Counted from the first letter of the stretch, positions 23,455 through 32,692 are shown. The stretch: 64,000 bases of DNA from Comamonadaceae bacterium 2FH (GCA_005503335.1 SCMQ01000021.1:1-64000), one strand, 5' to 3'. Numbers and translations: made by a program. Notes: a model not told the origin generated them from the sequence alone.

Positions 23455-24150
23455 TCACACACTCATCAAACGGTTCACTTTTTCTTCGTCGCGCAGGAAC
23501 GCTTCACGGTTTCCCTTCCATGCCACGCACCCGGAGTCGAGCACGTAGAAACGGCGGGCCAACTGCAGCGGAATCCGCGCGTTCTGCTCCACGATGACGA
23601 TTCCAATCTGTTCCGACGCAACAGTCCTGATGGCTTCCAAGACCGCTTGCGCCATGATCGGAGACAGCCCTTCTGTGGGCTCGTCAAGCAGCAGCACGGC
23701 CGGTTGACAAAGCAGCGCGCGCGCGATTGCGAGCATCTGCTGCTCGCCGCCAGACAGGGCCGCACCCGCGGCTGTCCGTCTTTCAGCCAGCCGCGGAAAG
23801 AGCGAAAAAGCTGATTCAATCGTCCAACGAGACGCCTTGTGCGCGACTGAGGACATCCGAAGGTTCTCCTCGACGCTGAGCAGTGGAAACACTTGCCGGC
23901 TATCCGGAACGAGTGCAATTCCAAGCCGGCTCATCTGCTCGGCTGACACCGCGCGCAGTGCACTTCCGTTCCAGCGGATAGTGCCTTCACGCAGCGGCTC
24001 CCAGCCGGCAAGCGCCTTGAGAGCCGTAGACTTTCCCGCCCCGTTCCGGCCGACCAGCGCCACGACCTCACCAGGTTCGATCTCCATTGACACTTCGAAG
24101 AGCGCTTGGGCGCCTCCGTAGAACACCTGTGCACGTTCAAGCTCAAGCAT
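23455..24150 (-). CDS. ABC transporter ATP-binding protein, LivF type
   Basis: 231 residues from the ATG at 24150. The reading frame is open further upstream, but that sequence does not resemble the family. Walker A GRNGAGKST (near residue 37), signature LSGGEQQMLAIARAL, and Walker B VLLLDEPTEGLSP. It is shorter than LivG and lacks the LivG-type insertion, as expected for LivF. It overlaps the LivG-type gene by 8 nt. With LivG it would power import through the LivH/LivM-like permeases. Confidence 0.92.
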   Translation of the reverse strand: MLELERAQVFYGGAQALFEVSMEIEPGEVVALVGRNGAGKSTALKALAGWEPLREGTIRWNGSALRAVSAEQMSRLGIALVPDSRQVFPLLSVEENLRMSSVAHKASRWTIESAFSLFPRLAERRTAAGAALSGGEQQMLAIARALLCQPAVLLLDEPTEGLSPIMAQAVLEAIRTVASEQIGIVIVEQNARIPLQLARRFYVLDSGCVAWKGNREAFLRDEEKVNRLMSV

Positions 24151-24898
24151 CAGCAGTCCCCAGGTAGGCTGCCCGAACCTGCTCGTTTGCCTGGATCTCT
24201 CCAGGCGAGCCCTTTGCAAGCACGTTACCGCCAGCCAAGCACACAATCTCATCCGCAAGATCCATGACGACATCCATGTTGTGCTCAACCACCACCGTGG
24301 TTCGGCTCGCTGCGACGCGGCGAAGCAGATCCACGTACTGGGCCATCTCGCCATGGCCCACCCCAGCCAGTGGCTCGTCCAGCAGAAGAACCACGGGGTC
24401 GGCAATGACGCTCAATGCAATCTCCAGACCGCGTTGCTCTCCATGCGAAAGTTGACCCGCAGGTAACTCGGCCCGATCGGTCAAATTGAACTCCTGCAGT
24501 CTTTCGTCAACGTCCTGGACGATCTTGCGCATGGAGTCGACGGTGCGCCACGGCACCAGGCGTTTAAGCTCCGTGCGCTGGACTGCCAAGCGCAGGTTCT
24601 CGCGCACGGTCATTCGCGGAAAGACATTGACGATCTGGAACGAGCGCGCCATGCCTTGCTGTGCCCGCTGCCAGGGGGCGCTGCGGGTGATGTCGCGGCC
24701 CTCAAGCCGCACGATGCCGGCGCTTGGTGTCTGCAACCCGGAGAGGACGTTGAGCAGGGTCGTCTTACCGGCGCCGTTGGGCCCGATCAAGGCCGTCGTC
24801 TTGCCGGGAAGGAACGTCAGGCTCACATCGCGTAGCGCCTGGAACGAACCGAACCGGACGGCGATGGACTCGCACGAGAGCTGGGCGGCCCGCTTCAT
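24143..24898 (-). CDS. ABC transporter ATP-binding protein, LivG type
   Basis: 251 residues. Walker A GPNGAGKTT (near residue 38), signature LSHGEQRGLEIAL, Walker B VLLLDEPLAGVG, and the LivG-type C-terminal segment ending GNVLAKGSPGEIQAN. It overlaps both neighbours by a few nt, so the import genes form one translationally coupled unit. Confidence 0.92.
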   Translation of the reverse strand: MKRAAQLSCESIAVRFGSFQALRDVSLTFLPGKTTALIGPNGAGKTTLLNVLSGLQTPSAGIVRLEGRDITRSAPWQRAQQGMARSFQIVNVFPRMTVRENLRLAVQRTELKRLVPWRTVDSMRKIVQDVDERLQEFNLTDRAELPAGQLSHGEQRGLEIALSVIADPVVLLLDEPLAGVGHGEMAQYVDLLRRVAASRTTVVVEHNMDVVMDLADEIVCLAGGNVLAKGSPGEIQANEQVRAAYLGTADA

Positions 24899-25875
24899 GC
24901 CTGCCTCGAGCGCCAGAAACCAGCCGCCCTGCGGCGCAGAAAGCGCGCACGCAGTTGGGCGAGGATGCCCACTAGTCCAGCTGGTGCAAACAGGGTGATC
25001 AGGATAAATAGCAGGCCGACGAATCCGAGCCAGTGCGGCGTTATGCCGCTGATCACCTCGCGGGCGCCTTCGAAGAAGGTGACGCCCAACAACGGCCCGA
25101 ACAGGGTTCCTGAGCCGCCCAGAATCGCCATGATCAGAACTTCACCCGACAGCATGAAGCGCAGCATGTCCGGACCGACGAACATGGTGAGCATCCCGAA
25201 TAGCGCGCCGCTAAGACCGGAAATTGCGCCTGAAAGACCGAGGGCGGTGATGCGGTAGAAGCCTACGTGGTAGCCCAGTTGTTCGGCCCGCACGGGATTG
25301 TCCCGCACGGCCGCGAGAGCATGCCCGTAGGGCGAGCGTCGCACCAGCGCGATTAGCGCGAGGATGGCGCTGAACACGAAGCAGGTGAACCAGAGGTAAC
25401 GCAGGGTGTCGCTGAAGTCAATCCCCAGGACCATCGGGCGCGGGATGCCCGGGATTCCGTCGGAGCCCCCGCTGAAACGACGCATCTTCACCTCGATCAG
25501 TATGCTGACAAGCTGACCCAGCGCGAGGGTTGCGAGCGCGAAGTAAATGCCCGTTGCGCGTCGTCCCAGCACGCCGAAGAGCAGGGCCAGCAGGCCACCG
25601 GCAACGACTGATGCGGCAAGGGCGGGGAAGACTCCCCAGCCGGTGCCAATAGCGACCCAGGCGAACGCATAGGCCCCAATGCCGAAGAAGGCGGCATGCC
25701 CGACCGAAAAGATGCCGGTCCGCCCAAATGCCAAGTCAAATGCCGATGCGAAGATGGCCATGATCAGCACCTGGGCAATGAAGTGCTGTGCGCCTTCAGA
25801 AACCAGTCGCCCGAGTGCGGCGCAAGCAAGCCCGATCACGACGGCCGCAATCAGTTCTAACCTTAAGTTTTTCAT
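24895..25875 (-). CDS. ABC transporter permease, LivM type
   Basis: 326 residues, hydrophobic throughout, with about 8-10 predicted membrane segments and the family's FGRTGIFSVGHAAFFGIGAY motif (near residue 50). An EAA-like loop is seen around SPYGHALAAVRDNPVRAEQLG. It pairs with the LivH-type permease that precedes it and overlaps it by 4 nt. Confidence 0.9.
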   Translation of the reverse strand: MKNLRLELIAAVVIGLACAALGRLVSEGAQHFIAQVLIMAIFASAFDLAFGRTGIFSVGHAAFFGIGAYAFAWVAIGTGWGVFPALAASVVAGGLLALLFGVLGRRATGIYFALATLALGQLVSILIEVKMRRFSGGSDGIPGIPRPMVLGIDFSDTLRYLWFTCFVFSAILALIALVRRSPYGHALAAVRDNPVRAEQLGYHVGFYRITALGLSGAISGLSGALFGMLTMFVGPDMLRFMLSGEVLIMAILGGSGTLFGPLLGVTFFEGAREVISGITPHWLGFVGLLFILITLFAPAGLVGILAQLRARFLRRRAAGFWRSRQA

Positions 25876-26735
25876 GCTTTGCGCGCTCCTGGCGAGTTGA
25901 ACAGTCCCTGAGGACGCAAAAGCAGCACGATGACAAGAAGCACGTACGTCAGCAGGTCGACGTATTCGACTGCATATTGCTGCCCGAACGCGCGCAGCAA
26001 ACCCAGGGCGAATGCGGCCGCAACAGCACCTCGGACGTTGCCAAGGCCGCCCACGATGACGACCATAAAACTGTCCAGGATCACCGTCCCTCCCATATTG
26101 ACCTGCACAGGGCTGAGAGGGGCGGCGATGACCCCTCCGAGGCCAGCGAGAGCGCCGCCCAGCGCGAACACCGTGGTGCGATAGCGCGCGATGCTGATGC
26201 CAAGGCCACGCACCATCTGCGCATGTGTCATGGCGGCACGCAACACCATGCCGATACGGGTGCGATCGATCATCAGGACAAGCACGGCCGCGACCAGCGC
26301 ACCTGCAGCGATCACGAAGACGCGGTAGACCGGCAGCTTCTCGCCGAGGACCTCCATTTGTCCGGAGAGAAAGCCGGGGATCTGGATGTGTCGGTAATTC
26401 AAGCCCCAGATTGCGCGAGCGACTTCCTCCAACAAAATGAGTAGCCCGAAAGTCAGTAGCAGTTGCTTCTCGTGCGACTGTTCGTAGAGAGGCCGCAGCA
26501 GAAGGGCCTCTATCGCGACGGCCAATGCGGCAATCACGAGAGGGGCGATCAGCAGACCGGCGACAAAACTCCCGCTACGAGCCACCACCTCGGCAGCTAC
26601 GAAAGCACCTAGCATGTAGAGCGTGCCGTGAGCGAAGTTCACGACTCCCAGCATGCCGAATGCCAAGGCAAGGCCTGCGGCGACCAGCAGCAGCACGGCG
26701 CCGATACTCAGGCCAATCAAGACAGTGGTCAGCAC
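25872..26735 (-). CDS. ABC transporter permease, LivH type
   Basis: 287 residues, multi-pass membrane protein. It begins MLTTVLIGLSIGAVLLLVAAG and contains LGVVNFAHGTLYMLGAF, the usual LivH hallmark, plus GMVLRAAMTHAQMVRGLGI (EAA-like loop). It follows the receptor gene by 24 nt. Confidence 0.9.
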   Translation of the reverse strand: MLTTVLIGLSIGAVLLLVAAGLALAFGMLGVVNFAHGTLYMLGAFVAAEVVARSGSFVAGLLIAPLVIAALAVAIEALLLRPLYEQSHEKQLLLTFGLLILLEEVARAIWGLNYRHIQIPGFLSGQMEVLGEKLPVYRVFVIAAGALVAAVLVLMIDRTRIGMVLRAAMTHAQMVRGLGISIARYRTTVFALGGALAGLGGVIAAPLSPVQVNMGGTVILDSFMVVIVGGLGNVRGAVAAAFALGLLRAFGQQYAVEYVDLLTYVLLVIVLLLRPQGLFNSPGARKA

Positions 26736-26759
26736 GTCTGCGCTCCTGCCACGGGCCTA

Positions 26760-27977
26760 CTAGCGGCAGGCCGTAAACAGTTCGGCCGCCGAGAAGGTGT
26801 TTGTCACTTGGATGACCACCGGCGGCATCGGCGGCGTCGCAGCGACGGCGCGACCGAAGTAGCCGCTTTGTTCCGCCTGCTGGTCGCATGAACGCATCTT
26901 CTTGGCGCCTTCCACCGAGTTGGGCCGGGCGCTGGTCTTGAGCGACTTCACCCACACGGCCTTATCCCACGACTTCGTCGCGTCGATGACGTCCAGGAAC
27001 CAAGCCATTCCGTCGAACGCTTCGCCGGCGTACTGGTCTGGCACGTCGTTGTATTTGGCCTGATAGGCCGCGACAAAGGCCTTGTTGGCCGGGTTGTCTA
27101 TGCTGAAGTGGTAGCGCAGCGTCGAGTAGACGCCGCTGCTTCCGGACCCCACCGCCTTGGCGATGGACTCATCCATCGTGGTGGAGCCGAACAGCTTCTT
27201 CTTTTCCTGCAGCTTGAACTGCTCACCCTGCTTGAGCAGCGTGATCATGTCGCTTCCGGAGACGAACAGCGCGACGGCTTCGGCATCGCTCTGAAGGATC
27301 TTGTTGATGATGATCGAGAAGTCGCGTGTGCCGATGGCGGGAAACTCTTGGCCGACCACCGTCGCGCTGCGGGCCTGGAGCATCGCCCTGAATTTCGCTT
27401 CGGCGTCCCGCGACACGCCTGCGTCGGAGGCGACTGTGAACACTTTTTTGAACTCACTATGGGCGGCAAAGCGGTCCAGCATGCGCATCTCCATGTCTAT
27501 CGAGTTCGACGTGCGGAATGTGTAGGGATTTCCCTCCTTGGCCGTGATGTCGTCCGCCGCCGACATAGTCACGAGCAGGGGCGTTTGCGCGCGTTCAGCG
27601 ACCTTCATCACCGCAAGCGTTGCGCCGGACGCGACAGGCGCGAACAGCAGGTGCGACTGGGCCGACACCATGCGAGTGGCCTTCTGCACCGCCACCTGCG
27701 GCTTTGTTTCGTCGTCTTCCCAGATGAACTTAACAGGCGCACCCAGCACTTTTCGGCCGCGCATTTCGGCAGCCAGTTCAGCGCCCTTGCGCATCGATTC
27801 GCCCATCACCCCGAACGGACCGGAGAACGTGCCGATACCGCCAATCCGGAATTCGGTTTCCTGGGCGAGCGCGGGAACCGCACACAGCGCCGCAGCTAGT
27901 GCGAAAAGGTTCAACATGCGGACCCGCTTCGGCGTACAGTGCAGCGGGGTTTTCATGGCCTGATAGTCGCGATTCAT
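26760..27977 (-). CDS. Periplasmic substrate-binding protein, LivK type
   Basis: 405 residues from the ATG at 27977, chosen because AGGAGA lies 7 nt upstream. A later ATG at 27956 has a weaker site. A Sec signal peptide ends at about ALAQ (residue 39), after an unusually long N-region. The mature part starts ETEFRIGGIGTFSGPFGVMG, as in branched-chain amino acid-type receptors. In catabolic plasmids this family often binds aromatic or alicyclic acids. The ligand here is unknown. Confidence 0.88.
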   Translation of the reverse strand: MNRDYQAMKTPLHCTPKRVRMLNLFALAAALCAVPALAQETEFRIGGIGTFSGPFGVMGESMRKGAELAAEMRGRKVLGAPVKFIWEDDETKPQVAVQKATRMVSAQSHLLFAPVASGATLAVMKVAERAQTPLLVTMSAADDITAKEGNPYTFRTSNSIDMEMRMLDRFAAHSEFKKVFTVASDAGVSRDAEAKFRAMLQARSATVVGQEFPAIGTRDFSIIINKILQSDAEAVALFVSGSDMITLLKQGEQFKLQEKKKLFGSTTMDESIAKAVGSGSSGVYSTLRYHFSIDNPANKAFVAAYQAKYNDVPDQYAGEAFDGMAWFLDVIDATKSWDKAVWVKSLKTSARPNSVEGAKKMRSCDQQAEQSGYFGRAVAATPPMPPVVIQVTNTFSAAELFTACR

Positions 27978-28026
27978 TCCTATCTCCTTGGTTGGTTTTT
28001 CCGTGTGAATCCCGCAAGGGATGTGT

Positions 28027-29277
28027 TCAGTTGCGTTCCAGGATGACGACCGAGCAAGCCGCCTCTTCAAGTCCCAGCAAGCCGCCACCGTTTTCCTGCA
28101 GTGCAAGACGCGCATTCACTACCTGCCGCTCGCCGGCTTCGCCCCGTAGTTGGGTCGCGAGTTCCGCCAGCATCGACAGCCCCGTTGCGCCAAGCGGGTG
28201 GCCCTTGGAAACCAAGCCGCCAGACGTATTGACTGGGATGGCACCACCAAGGCGCGTCGCGCCCGACGCGACGAACGGGCCGCCCTCGCCGTCGCGACAG
28301 AAGCCAAGCATTTCCATCTGGTAGATTTCGCCGAAAGAGGTCGCATCGTGGACCTCTGCTACATCAATGTCGGAGGGTTTCACATCTGCCTTCCTGTAGG
28401 CCTTCTCCGCGGCGACGCGTGAGAGCGAAGGCTCGTCCTCGCTTCTCATCTTGCCGCCGGTAAATACACTGGCACGGATCTTCACGGCCCTCGCACGCAC
28501 CTCGGGTGCGACGCTTTGCAGGTGGCGCTCCGAACAAAGTAGCGCAGCGGCCGCACCATCACCGATGGGTGAGCACATCGCGCGCGTAAGCGGGTCGATA
28601 ACCTTCCGGTCGGCGAGCACTTCCTCGGGCGTCATCTGGAATCGGTACTGCGCTTTCGGGTTGAGCGAGCCGTGGAAATGGTTCTTCGAGGCGCAGTACG
28701 CAATCTGCTCACGTGTGGTTCCCCACCGATGCATGTGATAGGCGGCCTGCATGGCATAGGTGTCCATCGGTAGCGTGCGTCCAGGCCCCGGCGCGAAAGA
28801 CCGGCCAATTTTTCCAGCGATCCTGCGGTATTCCCCGAACAGCTCCTCGCGATCGAATGGAGCGCGCCCACCACTGAAGCGCGTCAACATTTCCTCGCCG
28901 CCTTCGGGGTCGTACAGCTTCTCGACGCCTATGGCCAGCGAGAGGTCGGACTGGCCGGAAAGGATGTCCTTCCATGCGCCGTGGAACGCCATCGATGCGG
29001 TGGCGCAACCGCCTTCCACATTGATCATGGGCACCCGATCCGGAAACAATCCTTCCTGTACCAGCGGGACGAAGGAGATCTGGCCCCGGACCACCGCTTG
29101 CCCCCAGTAGTCAGCCATGCAGTTGCCGAACCACGCGAACTCGATGCCATCGCCCTTGGCCATTCCAGCATCCGCGAGCACGCCCATGTAGGCTTCGCGC
29201 GATAAGTCCCGGATGGACTTGTCGATGTGCCGCTTGAACGGCGTCGTATAGGCGCCAACGATGTAAACATCTTGCAT
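28027..29277 (-). CDS. Thiolase-superfamily protein, SCP-x/lipid-transfer type
   Basis: 416 residues. Nucleophilic Cys in VEGGCATASMAFHGA (near residue 91), EVHDATSFGEIYQ where classical thiolases have NEAFA, and the catalytic His in GLVSKGHPLGATG. The C-terminus reads ALQENGGGLLG, without the CxG of classical thiolases. This is the SCP-x-like branch, whose members include acyl-CoA thiolases and retro-aldolases. No DUF35 partner is encoded nearby. It is close in sequence to the 42029-43279 protein. Confidence 0.85.
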   Translation of the reverse strand: MQDVYIVGAYTTPFKRHIDKSIRDLSREAYMGVLADAGMAKGDGIEFAWFGNCMADYWGQAVVRGQISFVPLVQEGLFPDRVPMINVEGGCATASMAFHGAWKDILSGQSDLSLAIGVEKLYDPEGGEEMLTRFSGGRAPFDREELFGEYRRIAGKIGRSFAPGPGRTLPMDTYAMQAAYHMHRWGTTREQIAYCASKNHFHGSLNPKAQYRFQMTPEEVLADRKVIDPLTRAMCSPIGDGAAAALLCSERHLQSVAPEVRARAVKIRASVFTGGKMRSEDEPSLSRVAAEKAYRKADVKPSDIDVAEVHDATSFGEIYQMEMLGFCRDGEGGPFVASGATRLGGAIPVNTSGGLVSKGHPLGATGLSMLAELATQLRGEAGERQVVNARLALQENGGGLLGLEEAACSVVILERN

Positions 29278-29286
29278 GCTTTTTCC

Positions 29287-29650
29287 CTAGTTCTGCCGCA
29301 GCAGACCTTGCCAGAAGCGATCGCAGATCTCGCGCTTCGACGTCTTGCCAACAGCTGTGTGGGGCAGCTCACCCCAGAATTCGACGGACTTGGGTGCTGT
29401 CGTGCCACCAAGTCGCTCGTGACCGTACTTCTGCAAGTCTTCGCGCGGAGCCTCGGAGCCGCAAGCTCGAGTTCCTCTTTGACGGTCTCTTCCCACTTGC
29501 TTCTCAGAAAGCTGATCACGGCACTCTCCCGAGCCACTCTGAGGCGCCAACCCTCGATGAACCGCCGGCAAGGCCTCGGGGACGTGCATCAATCCTGCCG
29601 AGTGCAACTCGGCGCGGCATTCGAAAAAGCCAATCAGGTTCACGGTCGTC
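29287..29650 (-). pseudogene. Remnant of an acyl-CoA ligase C-terminal domain
   Basis: The end of this stretch reads PKSVEFWGELPHTAVGKTSK followed by REICDRFWQGLLRQN, a typical ANL-ligase C-terminus with the catalytic Lys. The N-terminal 400 or so residues are absent. Part of the upstream match continues in a different frame (ISFLRSKWEETVKEELELAA, about 29445-29530), which suggests a frameshift as well. It sits 9 nt upstream of the thiolase gene and was probably the first gene of the operon before decay. Left boundary is approximate. Confidence 0.55.
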
Positions 29651-29816
29651 GTCTCCGGACAATCTGGCGTCAGTACAGTGCAAGGCCATTTAATATAGCA
29701 ATATTACTGATACATTAATCATTGTTTTATTAGTAGTTACCCTGAATGAATCAACTACGAGTAGCATTGACGCCGGCTGCCGCTGCGGCGCCACATTTCA
29801 GGAAGCAACGAGGACC
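29651..29816. promoter_or_regulatory. Divergent promoter region with inverted repeat (cluster 1)
   Basis: An AT-rich stretch separates the leftward catabolic operon from the rightward MarR gene. A perfect inverted repeat TAATAT-agca-ATATTA lies at 29691-29706, the size and AT-richness of a MarR-family operator. Binding by the adjacent regulator is inferred. Confidence 0.6.
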
Positions 29817-30362
29817 ATGAACGCGACACGACGCAGCGCCAAAGCCCCTGCCTCAAGCAGTGCGAGCTCCGAATTCGACAGCGCCTTCTGGAACGTTATC
29901 CAGTCCCACTTTTTCTCTCACGCGCACCTGCGCCAAGCGGCCGAAGCTGCACTGGTCCCACTACAGCTTGGATTGGCACACCATCGTGCGATGGCTTTCA
30001 TCTATAAGAACCCGGGCATCACCGTGGGGCAGTTGCGATGTGAACTCCGCGTGTCGAGCCAGGCGCTCAATACGGTCCTCGGACAGCTGATACGTCGTGA
30101 GTTGGTGGAACAAAAAGCTGGGCAGGAAGATAGGCGGATCAAGCATCTCTTCCTCACGCGGGAAGGAAAGGATGTGCTGGAAACGGCCTTAGGCCGCCAA
30201 CGCGATGTAGTCAGGAAGGCGGCACATGCGTGCGGACCCGATGCAGTAAAGGGCTTCATTGCATTGGCTCGCGCAATGGCTGACGAGGAGGCGCGACAGT
30301 CAATCGGCCCGGTTGATGAGGCTGCGGTAGTTATGCTGTGCAAAGCCGGCCGGGCCAGCTGA
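29817..30362 (+). CDS. MarR-family transcriptional regulator (cluster 1)
   Basis: 181 residues. Winged-helix region GITVGQLRCELRVSSQALNT, then LIRRELVEQKAGQEDRRIKH (recognition helix and wing with the conserved DRR), then LFLTREGKDVLE. It starts behind GAGGA, divergent from the catabolic operon. MarR proteins of catabolic clusters are usually repressors released by a CoA-thioester or free-acid inducer. That mode is an inference here. Confidence 0.87.
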   Translation: MNATRRSAKAPASSSASSEFDSAFWNVIQSHFFSHAHLRQAAEAALVPLQLGLAHHRAMAFIYKNPGITVGQLRCELRVSSQALNTVLGQLIRRELVEQKAGQEDRRIKHLFLTREGKDVLETALGRQRDVVRKAAHACGPDAVKGFIALARAMADEEARQSIGPVDEAAVVMLCKAGRAS

Positions 30363-30496
30363 AATTGCTCATAACGACAGCTTGGCCTTGCCATAAGCGT
30401 TTCAACGGTAGTGCCGACAGTCCACAGGTTCTAGACTGGGACCGTCGGCTACCGGCGCATCAGGCGATGGGAGCATGAGGAAGTCATGGGGACCGG

Positions 30497-30829
30497 ATGC
30501 CCAATGCCATGACGGTGCGCAAAAGCACCATCGAGCATGTCTTCGGCACCCTCAAACACTGGATGGGTGGGACGCACTTCCTGACCCGAGGCATAGAGAA
30601 CGTGGCAACCGAGATGAACCTGAGCGTGTTGGCATACAACTTCAAACGCGTCCTCCGCATCCTGGGTTTCGAGCGGGCCAAGAAAGCGATGCAGTTGTTG
30701 GGCGCATGGGCACCCTTTGCAGCCGCCTGCAGGCCCGATCTACAACCCCGAGCGGGCACCAGCATCACCATTGCAGGCCTCAGACGGGGTCAATTCGCAC
30801 AAACAAACAAGGCTGCGAGCTGCGTCTGA
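30497..30829 (+). pseudogene. C-terminal fragment of a DDE transposase (IS1182-like)
   Basis: About 110 residues. The segment STIEHVFGTLKHWMGGTHF followed by VLAYNFKRVLRILG is the end of a DDE transposase of IS1182/IS5-like type, containing the final catalytic Glu region. Everything upstream is missing, so the copy is dead. It separates cluster 1 from the complete IS5-like element. Confidence 0.7.
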
Positions 30830-30937
30830 CTCGCGCGGGCTCCCCGCGAGTTGTCACACGGCCTCGCCGCGAAGCAGACATTTGCAACGGCTGGACGGAT
30901 GACAGCTGTTGGCCGGCTACGGCACTTTAAAGATAAG

Positions 30938-30945
30938 CCAGTTAG
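30938..30945. repeat. Target-site duplication, left (8 bp)
   Basis: CCAGTTAG immediately left of the IS5-like element, repeated exactly at 32580-32587 on its right. Confidence 0.7.
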
Positions 30946-32579
30946 TCGGCCCTGATTTATTCAGATTGACGCCCAGGCCAAGCGAGGGGCTGACCTGCTG
31001 AGTGCATGGTCAAGCGGCTTGCGCAGCATCCGAGACCAGTTCGGCGATAGGCTCGCGACCTCGCACAGGCGCAAATAGACCAGTTGCAGGAAGGCCACCC
31101 CCTTCCTTGCGATCATGCGCAGCAGCCAACGGATGTTGTAGCCCGCCGCGCACAGCACCGCGTGCAGCCGGTCGCCAGTTTCACCCTTGAGGTGGCAGCG
31201 ATCCATCCGATGGTCGGCCTTGAGGTGGCCAATGATGGGTTCGATGGCCTGGCGCCGCTTGAGCAGCTTTCTCTCCCGTTCGCTGATCCGCTTGGCCTTG
31301 CCCCGGTGCACGATGTGCACGCCAGGCAAGTCCGCATCCACGCCCCGGTAACCCAGATCCACGAAGGCCGTCGCCGGTTTTGTCGCACTGTCCTGCATCA
31401 GGATCGTGGCCTGCTCGAGCTGCTCGGCCAAGGTGTGCCCGTCATACGGGTTGCCGTGGAAGGCCCGTGCGCCCACGATCAGGTTGCCGTGCAGCGTGCT
31501 GGCAATGCCCACCTTCACCCCGAACTCGTAAGGCGTTCTCGCCTTGCCCTTGCTGATGCAGTCCACCTCGGGCGCGTGCCAGGCGTAGAGCTTGGGCTGT
31601 CCATCCGCCGCTTTGCGTTGGCCGCTCTGGCACACGATGCGCCGGGCCTTGTTCAAAGTCTCAGCGAGCGCCTCCCGCACAGCTTGCCCGATGGCAGTGG
31701 CCTTGCGGTCAATCTCGCGCTGCAGGCGAGCGACGATGGTGCGCTGGCGCTTGATGGCCCGGCGCATGCGCTTGAACTGGCGGGCATGTGCGTATCTTCC
31801 AGCCTTGCGGCCCAGCTCCTTGCCCTCTTTGGCAAAGGTCTGCTTCAGATCGACCCCGGCGTCCTTGGCCGCCTCCACCAGCTTGGCGCGCGCAGTCTCC
31901 AGCAAGCGGCTGTCGGTGGGGTGGGCAATCGCCTTGTGTTGCACCGTGCTGTCCACGATCACGCGGGCGAGCTCCTGCGGTTTGATCAGCTTGAGGTTCA
32001 CGGCCACGTTGATGGTTTGCGCCAACAGTTCCTCCACGCCTTCCTCAGCCAGGAGCTGACGGAACTTGATCAGGGTGGTGGCATCGCAGGGGCGGCGGTG
32101 TTCAAAGTACGCCTGGCCCGAGAAGAACTGCCACGTTGGCGTCTCGCCCCAGCGCTCAACGACGCCCTCGTCGGACTCGTTGAAGGCGTGCTTGAGGTAC
32201 AGCAGCGCGATCATGATGCGCAGCGGCACACGGGGGCGCCCTGCATTGCTGGGAACAGCGGCACGCTGCACCTGCTCGCCGAAGAGATCCAGGTCGGGCA
32301 TGGCCACACCGGCGCGGCCTCTGCGAGAGAAGACCTGCGCCACCCGTGCTTCGATCTCCTGCCAGGGCATGCGCGAGGCCAGCACGGCCAGCGGATGGCG
32401 CAGGTCGATCATGTGATCGATGCGCGAACGGAAGAAATCATCGGTGGCGGGGCAGGCAAACAGCACGGCAGAACTCCCAGAAAACAGCCTCTATTGGAAT
32501 TCAAACCGGGAGTTCCGGCCATCCGCAATCACCCCAAAGTCCAGTGCCTACGCGGGCTCTGGGGATTCTTCAGGGACGA
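30946..32579 (-). mobile_element. Complete IS5-superfamily-like insertion sequence, about 1634 bp
   Basis: One transposase gene flanked by imperfect terminal inverted repeats (left TCGGCCCTGA, right complement TCGTCCCTGA). The direct repeat CCAGTTAG flanks it on both sides. Intact ends, intact gene and intact duplication point to a fairly recent insertion. I could not assign a named IS. Confidence 0.75.
30961..32466 (-). CDS. IS5-like DDE transposase
   Basis: 501 residues. DUF772-type N-terminus (PLRIMIALLYLKHAFNESDE, then FRQLLAEEG) and a DDE domain with VIVDSTVQHKAIAHPTDS, AFVDLGYRGVD and the final REL/E region KRRQAIEPIIGHLKADHRMD. A basic coiled insertion lies between about residues 205 and 275. 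Ends RLAWASI close to the left IR. Length suits IS5-family (IS1182/ISL2-like) elements. Confidence 0.85.
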   Translation of the reverse strand: MLFACPATDDFFRSRIDHMIDLRHPLAVLASRMPWQEIEARVAQVFSRRGRAGVAMPDLDLFGEQVQRAAVPSNAGRPRVPLRIMIALLYLKHAFNESDEGVVERWGETPTWQFFSGQAYFEHRRPCDATTLIKFRQLLAEEGVEELLAQTINVAVNLKLIKPQELARVIVDSTVQHKAIAHPTDSRLLETARAKLVEAAKDAGVDLKQTFAKEGKELGRKAGRYAHARQFKRMRRAIKRQRTIVARLQREIDRKATAIGQAVREALAETLNKARRIVCQSGQRKAADGQPKLYAWHAPEVDCISKGKARTPYEFGVKVGIASTLHGNLIVGARAFHGNPYDGHTLAEQLEQATILMQDSATKPATAFVDLGYRGVDADLPGVHIVHRGKAKRISERERKLLKRRQAIEPIIGHLKADHRMDRCHLKGETGDRLHAVLCAAGYNIRWLLRMIARKGVAFLQLVYLRLCEVASLSPNWSRMLRKPLDHALSRSAPRLAWASI

Positions 32580-32587
32580 CCAGTTAG
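32580..32587. repeat. Target-site duplication, right (8 bp)
   Basis: CCAGTTAG, the partner of 30938-30945. Confidence 0.7.
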
Positions 32588-32692
32588 CAGTCGTTCGCCA
32601 GCGAATTCATTGAGCTGATGCTCTGCCAGTGCATCGACTTTCTGGCCAATCAAGCGCATTGTGGTACTCCCTCAACTCAATGGGAGACCATC

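Noticed and set aside
24151-24405. N-terminal extension of the LivF-type ATPase
   Set aside because: This part is antisense-free shadow of the LivG gene in another frame (Trp/Arg-rich). The ATG at 24150 starts the conserved protein.
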